The notes beneath the pieces are model-generated. The model made no database searches. It saw only the letters and a program-made list of their open reading frames with translations, and had not been told where the DNA came from. Both the position numbers and the translations under genes were made by a program. Shown here piece by piece: positions 1 through 7,800 of a stretch of 29,030 nt of DNA (within the stretch, counting starts at the first letter, position 1; the number at the start of each line of letters is the position of its first letter). Source of the stretch: Lewinellaceae bacterium (lineage in GTDB: Bacteria; Bacteroidota; Bacteroidia; Chitinophagales; Saprospiraceae); NCBI GenBank assembly GCA_020636075.1, contig JACJYO010000018.1:1-29030 (forward strand), given 5' to 3'.

Positions 1-492
1 GTGCAGGCAGTTGAGGAGATTTGTGAATTTCTCGCTATTTCGAAATCCGAACGAGAGGTGGTACTCTTGGCAGCATGGTTTCATGATTGTGGCCATGTAA
101 ATGCCTGTACCAGGCATGAAGAAGAAAGTAAAAAGTTCGCAAAATCTTTTTTGAAGACGGCCAATTATCCAGATACAAAAATCACAAAAGTACTCCAATG
201 CATAGAGGCCACAAAGTTGCCCCAATGCCCAGTTGACATACTTGGGCAAATACTCTGCGATGCTGATTTGTATCATCTTGCAGCCAGCAACTATTTTGAT
301 TTGCTCGCCAAACTGAGAGAAGAATGGGCTCAGATTAGAAACGAAAAATATTCAGATAAAGAGTGGTTTCAATTGAACCTAAATTTTTTACAGGCGCATC
401 AATATTTCACCGATTTTGGAAAAGTGGTTTTGGAAGAAAAAAAACAATCGGCCGTAAAGGTGTTGGAGATGGCCTGCAAATTATATGAATAA
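1..492 (+). CDS. HD-domain phosphohydrolase, 5'-truncated by the window edge
   Basis: The reading frame is open from base 1 and ends with TAA at 490-492. The visible 163 residues carry the HD metal pair in WFHDCGH (near residues 26-32) and a later DADL motif, both typical of HD-superfamily metal-dependent phosphohydrolases. The first histidine of the HD fold normally lies upstream of this pair and is absent, so the gene very likely starts before the window; the GTG at base 1 should not be taken as the true start. The substrate cannot be told from the sequence. HD proteins of this size hydrolyse nucleotides or phosphate esters in the cytoplasm. The stop is followed directly, in the same frame, by the remnant of an unrelated reductase, so the downstream flank has been rearranged. 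Confidence 0.75.
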   Translation: MQAVEEICEFLAISKSEREVVLLAAWFHDCGHVNACTRHEEESKKFAKSFLKTANYPDTKITKVLQCIEATKLPQCPVDILGQILCDADLYHLAASNYFDLLAKLREEWAQIRNEKYSDKEWFQLNLNFLQAHQYFTDFGKVVLEEKKQSAVKVLEMACKLYE

Positions 493-981
493 CTATGGTG
501 CTGGAGATTCTATGCCAATTTCTTTTTCAACAAGTCGCTTACCAAAGACGGCCGGGTTTATTATGTAGGGGAAAGTGCCGGGTTTCAGGATGCGCTCTGG
601 GGTTTTGGCATGCGTTACGCCATGCTGTCCGGATATTTGGCCTCACGGAGCATCATTGAGAATAAGTCCTATCCTGGTTTGTACAAAACATATATTCTGC
701 CTAAAATGGAAGCGTCCCTGATTAATCGGTGGATGTTTGCCTGTTTAGGCAACAGAGGTTATAAAGTAGTGCTAAATTCACTTGTGGAGGAAGAAGATAT
801 TATCCCGATTTTACTGAAAAAATATAATCTTAGTGGGTTCTGGAAGCGGGTACTTTTCCCTTTCGCAAAGCTTTGGTTCAGGCCCCGGTTGCAGGATAAG
901 CGGTGCATGCATGAAAACTGTTCGTGCGTTTGGTGCAAGCATGGCATGCACGATTACGCAGAAATGAAAATAAATTGTTGA
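493..981 (+). pseudogene. C-terminal remnant of an FAD-dependent oxidoreductase (geranylgeranyl-reductase-like)
   Basis: The frame immediately after the HD gene's stop stays open to TGA at 979-981 and reads VYYVGESAGFQDALWGFGMR, which is the GDAAG/G-GI region that closes the FAD site in geranylgeranyl-reductase-like flavoproteins. About 160 C-terminal residues remain, including a Cys-rich tail (NCSCVWC). The N-terminal Rossmann motif (GxGxxG) and the substrate domain are missing, and the first ATG is at 610, inside the conserved motif. It is therefore a beheaded gene, probably joined to the HD gene by a deletion. A short protein from ATG 610 could be made but would lack the catalytic core. 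The recognition rests on one motif plus the alpha-helical tail. Confidence 0.65.
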
Positions 982-1046
982 AAATGTTTTGGGAACAGAT
1001 TTGACAAATTCAATGAAAATGAAAAAAATATTAACGGAAAATTAAA

Positions 1047-2288
1047 ATGACAGGCAGCAATATTACAGCACTGGGTATTGCCCTTGGATTGGGTTTGTTG
1101 GTTGGGTTACAGCGGGAACATTACCATTCCCGTATTGCCGGTATCCGCACGTTCTCGCTTATCACACTTTTCGGCAGCGTCTCGGCAATACTGTCGGAAT
1201 ACTTTGGCCAAGGTTGGATAATTGCAGCAGGTGGCCTTTCCATAGCTTGGCTTTTCGGCATAGCTAACTATTTGAAAAAAAACGAAAAGGAACCAGATAT
1301 TGGCCAGACCACAGAAGTAGCGGCTCTGCTCATGTATGCAGTGGGTGCATGTTTGGTAATTGGAGGCCATATCATCGGGGTGGTAGTGGGGGCTACGGTG
1401 GCAGTGCTGCTTTACCTGAAGCAGTATTTGAATACAATAATCAATCGCCTCGGCGAAAAAGACGTTCGGGCAATCATGCTTTTTGTCGCCATTTCTTTGA
1501 TTGTGCTGCCAGTGCTGCCCAATCAGGATTTTGGGCCTTATCAGGTGCTCAACTTGAGAGAAATCTGGTGGATGGTTGTGTTAATTGTTGGCATCAGCAT
1601 TGCGGGGTATTTTACCTATAAATGGTTGGGAAAGAATATTGGAATTGGGCTGAGCGGTATTCTAGGAGGGTTGATTTCAAGCACTGCTACGACGGTTACA
1701 TTTTCGAAGCAGGCCAGCGGGTCACCTGATGCTACGAAAATGTCGGGATTTGTAATCATGGCGGCCTCGACCGTTTCCTTAATCAGGGTAACGATACTCG
1801 CCGCCATTGTGGCCCCTCGCCAAGTAGCAGTGCTGGCACCACCGCTCCTTTTGGTAGCCTCGGCCATGATTATTATTTCAGTTGTTCTTTTCTATTTGAA
1901 CAGAAGGGTCAGTGTTCAAGATTTTGAACCTGAAAATCCTGCACAGTTTAAGGCCGCTGTCATTTTTGCCGTTTTATATGCTGCCATTTTGCTGGCAATA
2001 GCTTTTGTGAAAGATAAATTCAGTGCAGTGGGGCTTTATATCGTTGCGATTATAAGCGGCCTGACCGATATGGATGCGATTACCCTCTCTCTTTCCAATA
2101 TGATAAATGATGAAAAAATTATTGCTGCAACAGGGTGGAGTTTAATCCTTTTGGCCGCACTTTCCAATCTGGTATTTAAAGGTGGGATAGTGGCAACAGT
2201 TGGCAATAAAAAATTGCTCAAAATAATAGCCCCTTCGTTTGGTTTGACCCTCGTAGCCGGAGCTTTGGTCTTGTGGTTATGGCAATAA
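1047..2288 (+). CDS. MgtC/SapB-DUF4010 family membrane protein
   Basis: This 413-residue protein is almost wholly hydrophobic, with roughly 11-13 predicted membrane segments. The N-terminal part has the MgtC/SapB signature (GLLVGLQRE near residue 20, then AGIRTFSLITLFG), and the rest matches the DUF4010 half, with GISIAGYFTYKWLG and GGLISSTATTVTFS in the middle and GLTDMDAIT near residue 340. Full-length MgtC-DUF4010 fusions are usually 400-430 residues, so it looks complete. MgtC-like proteins act in the inner membrane and are linked to magnesium limitation, but the DUF4010 group has no settled function. The ATG at 1047 follows an AT-rich leader without a strong Shine-Dalgarno, as is normal for Bacteroidota. 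It stands as a single gene between a relic and an alpha/beta hydrolase. Confidence 0.85.
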   Translation: MTGSNITALGIALGLGLLVGLQREHYHSRIAGIRTFSLITLFGSVSAILSEYFGQGWIIAAGGLSIAWLFGIANYLKKNEKEPDIGQTTEVAALLMYAVGACLVIGGHIIGVVVGATVAVLLYLKQYLNTIINRLGEKDVRAIMLFVAISLIVLPVLPNQDFGPYQVLNLREIWWMVVLIVGISIAGYFTYKWLGKNIGIGLSGILGGLISSTATTVTFSKQASGSPDATKMSGFVIMAASTVSLIRVTILAAIVAPRQVAVLAPPLLLVASAMIIISVVLFYLNRRVSVQDFEPENPAQFKAAVIFAVLYAAILLAIAFVKDKFSAVGLYIVAIISGLTDMDAITLSLSNMINDEKIIAATGWSLILLAALSNLVFKGGIVATVGNKKLLKIIAPSFGLTLVAGALVLWLWQ

Positions 2289-2324
2289 TTAAAAATGGCA
2301 GGCCTTCAAAAAAGAAATTAGTTT

Positions 2325-2486
2325 ATGAATAATCATTTGGAGCATATTGAAACCAAAGGCGAGGCTTTTGGCCATTCCAGATGGAAGAAAAGCCAGAGAG
2401 CCGACACGAAGAAGAAATATGATACCGGCGAAGGTAAAAGCTATTTTTTACGAAGTAATGGCACGGTCAGTAGTTGTCTTAATTGA
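2325..2486 (+). CDS. Possible small ORF, 53 aa, unrecognised
   Basis: ATG at 2325 opens a 53-codon frame that ends with TGA at 2484-2486, just before the start of the hydrolase at 2501. The product is hydrophilic and basic (KKSQRADTKKKYD) with no signal peptide, membrane segment or motif that I recognise. It may be a real small gene coupled to the hydrolase, or the end of a decayed gene. Nothing beyond an open frame and tight spacing supports it. Confidence 0.25.
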   Translation: MNNHLEHIETKGEAFGHSRWKKSQRADTKKKYDTGEGKSYFLRSNGTVSSCLN

Positions 2487-2500
2487 AGGGAATTAATAAA

Positions 2501-3400
2501 ATGAAAAAGATGATAACCATAATTTTTATCACCATCCTCCTCATCATTATAGGAGTCGGCCTGCACGGCTACCTTCATGGTGTTATGGCTCCGCCATACA
2601 ATCCCGATGAAATGACACTAAACTATGAACTCATTGGCAGTGGTGATAAAAAAGTAGTGCTGTTGCATGGCTTGACGGGTTCTTTGAAATATTGGAAAAG
2701 GGGGTTGAATGAGAAATCAGATGCCTATTCCTTTTTACTCATAGACCTGCTGGGCTTTGGCGGCTCTCCCAAACCCAACAGCAAATACGACCTCGCCGAA
2801 AATTTGGGAGCGATTGAAAAAGTAATGCAAAAAGAGGGCTTTGATGATGGGGGCGCTTTGGTCGTAGGGCATTCGCTCGGAGCGATACTGAGCCTGGGGC
2901 TGGCTGCCAGGCGGCCGGATTGGGTGGATGGGCTGGTGGTTATCGGATTGCCTGTTTTCCGTGGGAAAGAAGAGATTCGGAAAAGATTCAGGGCAGCCTC
3001 CTTATGGGATGGGGTCAGTGTAGATTCGAGGTATAAGTTCGTCTGTTTTTTCCACCCGATTTACATGACGGAGTGGTTTCGGCCCAAGAACATCCCGAAG
3101 GATATTTTCAAAGATGCAAGCAAGCATACCTGGGTCAGTTATTACCACACACTGGATGAAATCATTATCAAGACAGACCTCCGGCAGTTGGCGGCTCAAA
3201 TCAAGGACAAACGGATACTCTTCATTCATGGTGATAAAGATGGGGCAGCACCGATAGAAAATATGGAATCTCTGTTCCCCATTTTTTCCAGCTATAAATA
3301 CATCAGGTTTCCTGGGGCAGGCCACCATCTGTATTTGGAAGACCCATCGGGCGTGTGGGAAGTGATAAATGAATTTGAAAACCATAAACAAAAGATATGA
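2501..3400 (+). CDS. Alpha/beta hydrolase, membrane-anchored or exported
   Basis: ATG 2501 gives 299 residues starting with a hydrophobic segment (about residues 4-25), which is a signal anchor or signal peptide; an upstream TTG at 2483 would only add six residues. The alpha/beta-hydrolase fold is seen from the oxyanion-hole motif LLHGLTGS, the nucleophile elbow GHSLG (Ser125), the late acid in HGDKDGAAP and the catalytic His in GAGHHLYLEDP. The triad is complete and length fits the family. The substrate cannot be inferred: esterase, lactonase and haloperoxidase-like members share these motifs. The stop TGA overlaps a short downstream ATG frame that runs into the mobile element at 3494. Confidence 0.85.
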   Translation: MKKMITIIFITILLIIIGVGLHGYLHGVMAPPYNPDEMTLNYELIGSGDKKVVLLHGLTGSLKYWKRGLNEKSDAYSFLLIDLLGFGGSPKPNSKYDLAENLGAIEKVMQKEGFDDGGALVVGHSLGAILSLGLAARRPDWVDGLVVIGLPVFRGKEEIRKRFRAASLWDGVSVDSRYKFVCFFHPIYMTEWFRPKNIPKDIFKDASKHTWVSYYHTLDEIIIKTDLRQLAAQIKDKRILFIHGDKDGAAPIENMESLFPIFSSYKYIRFPGAGHHLYLEDPSGVWEVINEFENHKQKI

Positions 3401-3485
3401 ACTTAATGAAAAGAATAACTGAACTTCTCGGCCATGAGGCAAAACTCACACACGTTCAACCTACACCTTTCATCAATAAATTTTT

Positions 3486-3493
3486 GAAAAATG
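3486..3493 (+). repeat. Left copy of 8-bp target-site duplication (GAAAAATG)
   Basis: GAAAAATG directly abuts the left inverted repeat of the MITE-like element at 3494; the identical octamer abuts the right end at 3646-3653. Joining the flanks restores TTTTTGAAAAATGAAAAAAC, a normal-looking AT-rich leader and start codon for the gene at 3651. Confidence 0.85.
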
Positions 3494-3645
3494 GTAACTA
3501 TTCAGCATGAGGCCGTAGATGCTCCTGACACAAAATTTTGTAGGCTTTTCTCTGCCGGAACCCCTTCTCATTCCCCTTGGAAGGGGAAGGTTGGCTTACA
3601 AAATTTTGCGCCAGGAGCCAAATTACCATGATGCTGAATAGTTAC
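3494..3645 (+). mobile_element. MITE-like element, 152 bp, 15-bp perfect TIRs, 8-bp TSD
   Basis: The element begins GTAACTATTCAGCAT at 3494-3508 and ends with its exact reverse complement at 3631-3645. Inside, about 25 bases at 3520-3544 (GCTCCTGACACAAAATTTTG...) pair imperfectly with 3594-3618, and the centre has the palindrome TTCCCCTTGGAAGGGGAA, so the whole unit folds as a long hairpin. It is flanked by the 8-base direct repeat GAAAAATG at 3486-3493 and 3646-3653. Terminal GTAA and an 8-bp duplication are features of the IS66 family, so mobilisation by an IS66-type transposase is a reasonable inference. No transposase is encoded. The right-hand copy of the duplication supplies the ATG (3651) of the downstream gene. 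Confidence 0.85.
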
Positions 3646-3653
3646 GAAAAATG
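3646..3653 (+). repeat. Right copy of 8-bp target-site duplication, contains the next gene's ATG
   Basis: Second copy of GAAAAATG, matching 3486-3493. Its last three bases are the ATG at 3651-3653, so the insertion split the original upstream region from the start codon of the DUF2231 gene while preserving a start codon. Confidence 0.85.
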
Positions 3654-4258
3654 AAAAAACTTATCAGCCAGCCAACCTTCGCCCACGACTCGGAACAGCA
3701 CGAAAAAGCAGCGGACACCGTTGCATATGCGGAAGACACGCTTACCACTGCCATCGCTCACGGGGCTGAACACCAACACCAGGAAATGCACTCCACCATC
3801 GTTGAGGCAAAGTGGAGCGATTTCCCCACCCTGCATCCGCTGCTGGTTCACTTCCCCATAGTATTGCTGTTGCTGGCATTTTTTACACAGTTGCTGGCGC
3901 TGTTCGTTTGGAAAAAAGAGTTCAGCCTTCTGACGGGCATTTTGCTGCTCGGCGGGTTCGTGGGGGCATATTTGGTCAGCACATTTTTTCATCTCAGCAG
4001 GTACTCGACCTGCACGACCGCTATGCTGAATACACGATATGGGCAAGCGGGATAGCCCTCCTGCTTAAAGCGGCGAGCCATTTTTTTCTCAAACGAAAGC
4101 TATGGATGGAAGTATTGGTTGTGGCGGCAATTGCCGGGGCAGCTTGGTCGGTCAGTTATACCGGGCATTACGGCGCCACGCTGGTACACTTGCACGGCGT
4201 TGGTCCGCAAGGGAATCATTTGGAAACCCACGAAGACGGTCAAGAACATGAGCATTAA
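3651..4258 (+). pseudogene. DUF2231-type membrane protein with one frameshift
   Basis: Frame 3651-4055 gives a hydrophilic His-containing N-terminus (HGAEHQHQEMH), then the DUF2231 hallmark LHPLLVHFPIVLLLLAFF and a second membrane segment, and then turns to nonsense after LVSTFFH. The continuation is in another frame: QQVLDLHDRYAEYTIWASG, two more membrane segments and a His-rich end (EDGQEHEH) to TAA at 4258. The switch lies at the six-T run 3984-3989; a seventh T would join both halves into one protein of about 202 residues with four membrane helices. Either a real one-base deletion, slippage at the T run, or a sequencing error explains this. The His-rich ends and the location beside the efflux pump suggest metal handling. 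The start codon is the one duplicated by the MITE. Confidence 0.75.
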
Positions 4259-4270
4259 CTCCCAGCCAAC

Positions 4271-4306
4271 AGCGGCGCTTTTATTTTTTAAAAAGCGTGC
4301 CGTCCC
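4271..4306 (+). terminator. Possible hairpin terminator after the DUF2231 gene
   Basis: GGCGCTTTTATTTTTTAAAA followed by AGCGTGCC can fold with GCGCTTTT pairing to AAAAAGCG around a T-rich loop. It lies just after the DUF2231 stop and before an independent promoter at 4436. There is no T run after the stem on the + strand, so it is weak as an intrinsic terminator. The remaining bases to 4435 show nothing I recognise. Confidence 0.3.
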
Positions 4307-4435
4307 CGAGCACGTCAATGACCTCTTATCCTTCTATTTTACGCAGGCATGCTCTAACGGTAAAAAGATATGGCATACCTGCCCAGGACAGGATAGGCCA
4401 CGTCAACCCATAACTTAAGCGGTTCTTTTGCTGCA

Positions 4436-4467
4436 ATTGTATTGCATTGTTTTTTCTATTACCTTTG
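4436..4467 (+). promoter_or_regulatory. Bacteroidota-type promoter for the DUF6660-pump operon
   Basis: TACCTTTG at 4460-4467 fits the TANNTTTG -7 element, and ATTG at 4436-4439 sits 20 bases upstream as a -33 element. The expected transcription start falls at about 4473-4475, on or next to the ATG at 4475, so the first mRNA of this operon may be leaderless or nearly so. Confidence 0.6.
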
Positions 4468-4474
4468 CCCTTCT

Positions 4475-4810
4475 ATGAAACGTCTCAGCATCATATTAGG
4501 GCTTTATATACTGGCTTTAGCTACACTGCCTTGTGCAGATGAAGCTGGATGGTGCGTTTTTGATTTAGAGGAAAGTTTTGGCATAGAGCTACATGAAACA
4601 GGAAACCACAATCATGAAAATGAATGCTCAGATCATTGTTCTCCGCTCTGCATTTGTAGTTGTTGCCAAATGACGCTTAAAACACCGGTCAAATTCGTTT
4701 TAGCAATTACTGTTCTAAGGCCATTGTTTTCTGACCTCCCCTCGTTTGAGCCTGTCCTCAAAGATCTCAATCCTATTGATGACGTCTGGCAACCGCCCAA
4801 GTTTTGTTAA
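4475..4810 (+). CDS. DUF6660-like small exported Cys/His-rich protein
   Basis: ATG 4475 gives 111 residues; an upstream TTG frame at 4442 is rejected because it would run through the promoter. The N-terminus is a signal peptide (MKRLSIILGLYILALATLPC) with a Cys at its end. It is followed by a His/Cys-rich stretch (HNHENECSDHCSPLCICSCC) and a short hydrophobic segment, ending WQPPKFC. This pattern matches small Bacteroidota proteins annotated DUF6660 that precede CzcA-type pumps; the assignment is from memory of the family. The Cys/His cluster suggests binding of a soft metal in the periplasm, perhaps as a sensor or chaperone for the pump. It heads an operon with the pump, with 70 bases between stop and the next start. 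Confidence 0.6.
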   Translation: MKRLSIILGLYILALATLPCADEAGWCVFDLEESFGIELHETGNHNHENECSDHCSPLCICSCCQMTLKTPVKFVLAITVLRPLFSDLPSFEPVLKDLNPIDDVWQPPKFC

Positions 4811-4880
4811 GCCGTATTTCGCAGGATACCCATGCCTGCACCGCTCCCATTTAAAGGTTTAACAAAACATTAATTCTTAT

Positions 4881-7800
4881 ATGTTCGATAAGATTATCGC
4901 TTATTCGATTCAGAATAAGTTTGTGATAGGGCTATTGGTGCTGGCCCTGATAGTGTGGGGGATATTTTCCCTTCGGCAACTACCCATAGACGCCGTACCC
5001 GACATCACCAACAACCAGGTACAGGTCATTACCATCTCTCCGACGCTCGCCACTCAGGAGGTGGAGCAGTTCATCACCACCCCGGTCGAGTTGTCGCTCC
5101 AAAACGTACAGGGCCTGGTAGAGATACGCTCCATCTCCCGGTTCGGGCTTTCCGTGGTCACCGTGGTTTTTGAGGAGGGCATGGACATTTACCTTGCCCG
5201 GCAATTGGTCAATGAACACCTGAAAACAGCGGAAGAAAACATACCCGCTGGCCTGGGCATACCCGAAATGGCGCCCATTTCCACGGGATTGGGGGAGATT
5301 TACCAATACGTGGTACGCCCCGAAGAAGGGTATGAAGAAAAATATTCGCCATCCGATTTGCGCACCATCCAGGACTGGATAGTGAAACGCCAGCTCTCCG
5401 GCATCGAGGGCGTGGTTGAGGTGAACACGATGGGCGGCTTCCTCAAACAATATGAGGTGGCCGTGAACCCCAGTATGCTCAAATCCATGGGCATCAGCAT
5501 CACCGACGTGTTCGATGCGCTGGAAAACAGCAATGAGAACACAGGCGGGGCTTACATCGAGAAAAACCCAAGTACTTATTACATCCGCACCAACGGCATC
5601 GCCAAATCGCTTACCGACCTCGAAAACATCGTGGTGGACGTGCGGAACGGCAGGCCTATTTTAATAAAGGACATCGCTACGGTGCAATTCGGCAAAGCCC
5701 CCCGCTACGGCGCCCTGACACGTGACGGGGAAGAAGCCGTCGGCGGCAGGGTGATGATGCTCAAGGGCGCCAACTCTGCCGCCGTGACCGACCGGGTCAA
5801 GGAGCGGGTGGTGCAAATCCAGAAATCCCTGCCGGAAGGTGTGGTCATCGAGCCTTACCTGGTGCGGGACAAGCTGGTATCCACGGCCATCGGCACGGTG
5901 AAGAAAAACCTGCTGGAAGGCGGGCTGATAGTCATTTTTATACTGGTTCTCATGCTGGGCAATTGGCGGGCGGGGCTAATCGTGGCTTCCGTCATCCCCC
6001 TTTCCATGCTGTTTGCCATTTCCATGATGAACGTGCTGGGCATCTCGGCCAACCTGATGAGCCTGGGAGCAATTGACTTCGGCCTGATAGTGGACGGGGC
6101 GGTCATCATCGTGGAGGCGATTGTGCATCGGCTGCAAGTTGGCTTTGCCGGGCAACGGCTGACGGCTGCACAGATGAACAAGGAGGTGCAAACGGCTGCC
6201 ATAAAAATAAGGAGTTCGGCAGCTTTCGGGGAAATCATTATCCTGATGGTTTACATCCCCATCCTGGCATTGGTGGGCATCGAGGGCAAAATGTTCAAGC
6301 CGATGGCACAGACGGTCATGCTGGCCATCGGCGGTGCATTGGTGTTGTCCCTCACCTACGTGCCCATGATGTCCGCCTTGTTTTTGAACAAAAAAGTGAG
6401 CGATAAAAAGACCATCGCCGACCGCATCATCGCCTTCAACCAAAGGCTGTACACCCCGGTGCTGAACCTGGCGCTGCGCTTCAAGGCTGCCTTTGTGCTG
6501 GCCACCGTTGCCCTGTTTGCCATCAGCCTGTTCGTTTTCAGCCGGATGGGGGGGGAGTTCATTCCCACCCTGGAAGAAGGTGACCTGGCCATGCAGCAAA
6601 TCCTGCCTCCTGGCACGTCGCTGTCGCAGGGCATCGAGATGTCGAAAATGATACACAAGAAATTGAGAGCGGAATTTCCCGAAATAAAAGACGTTGTCAC
6701 CAATATCGGCGCCGCCGAGATACCTACCGACCCGATGCCTGTTGAAATCGGCGATTATACTTTGTTAATGAAGCCAAAAGACGAATGGACTTCGGCTTCC
6801 ACCCGGCAGGAGATGTTCGAGAAAATCGAGGAATCCCTGAGCGTCATACCGGGTGTGGGCTACGAGTTTTCACAGCCCATCCAACTGCGTTTCAACGAAT
6901 TGATGACCGGCTCGAAGGCCGACATTGCCATCAAGCTGTACGGGCAGGATTTGGACCTGTTGTACGCCAAAGCGAAAGAAGCGGAAAAGGTCATCACCGG
7001 GATAGACGGGGTTGGAACGGTGAACGTGGAACAGACCATCGGTATGCCGCAAATCATCATCAACTACAAGTACGATAAAATGGCCCAGTACGGGCTACAG
7101 GTAAAGGAAGTCAACCAAGTAGTGCGTGCCGCTTTCGCCGGGGAAAAAGCAGGAGTAATTTACGAAGGCGAACGGCGTTTTGACCTCGTGGTGCGGTTGG
7201 ACGAGAGCTACCGCAAAGACCTGGAAAACGTTCAGAACCTGTACGTCACCCTGGACAACGGTACGCAGGTGCCTTTACAGGCTGTTGCGGATGTGGAGCT
7301 GATTGATGCCCCCATGCAGATTTCAAGGGACAACACCAACCGTCGCATCGTTATCGGGGTCAACGTGGGCAACACCGACGTGGAAACCCTGGTGGGGAAA
7401 ATACAGGGGGAACTGGATGCAAAAATAGCGTTGCCTTCGGGCTACTATTTCACCTACGGCGGCCAGTTTGAGAACCTGAAAGCCGCCAACGCCCGCTTGA
7501 TGATAGCCGTGCCCATAGCCCTGGCGCTCATTTTCATCCTGCTCTTTTTCACTTTCGGTTCGGTATCCCAGGCTGCATTGATTTTCACCGCCATCCCGCT
7601 ATCCGCCATCGGCGGTATCTGGGCTTTGGTGCTGCGGGGGATGCCTTTCAGCATTTCGGCGGGGATTGGCTTCATTGCCCTGTTCGGTGTTGCCGTATTG
7701 AACGGCATCGTGCTGATTGGCTATTTCAACCAGTTGAAAAATGAAGGCGTGACCGACATCCGGGAGCGAATCATCCGGGGGACGAGTGTCCGGCTACGGC

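Noticed and set aside
3397..3510. 37-codon frame starting at the hydrolase stop (ATGA overlap)
   Set aside because: It runs into the MITE and stops there, so its end is created by the insertion; before the insertion it would have continued in a frame unrelated to the DUF2231 gene.
5976..6656. Minus-strand frame of 226 codons inside the pump gene
   Set aside because: Antisense shadow of the conserved RND core, His/Gln-rich without a fold.
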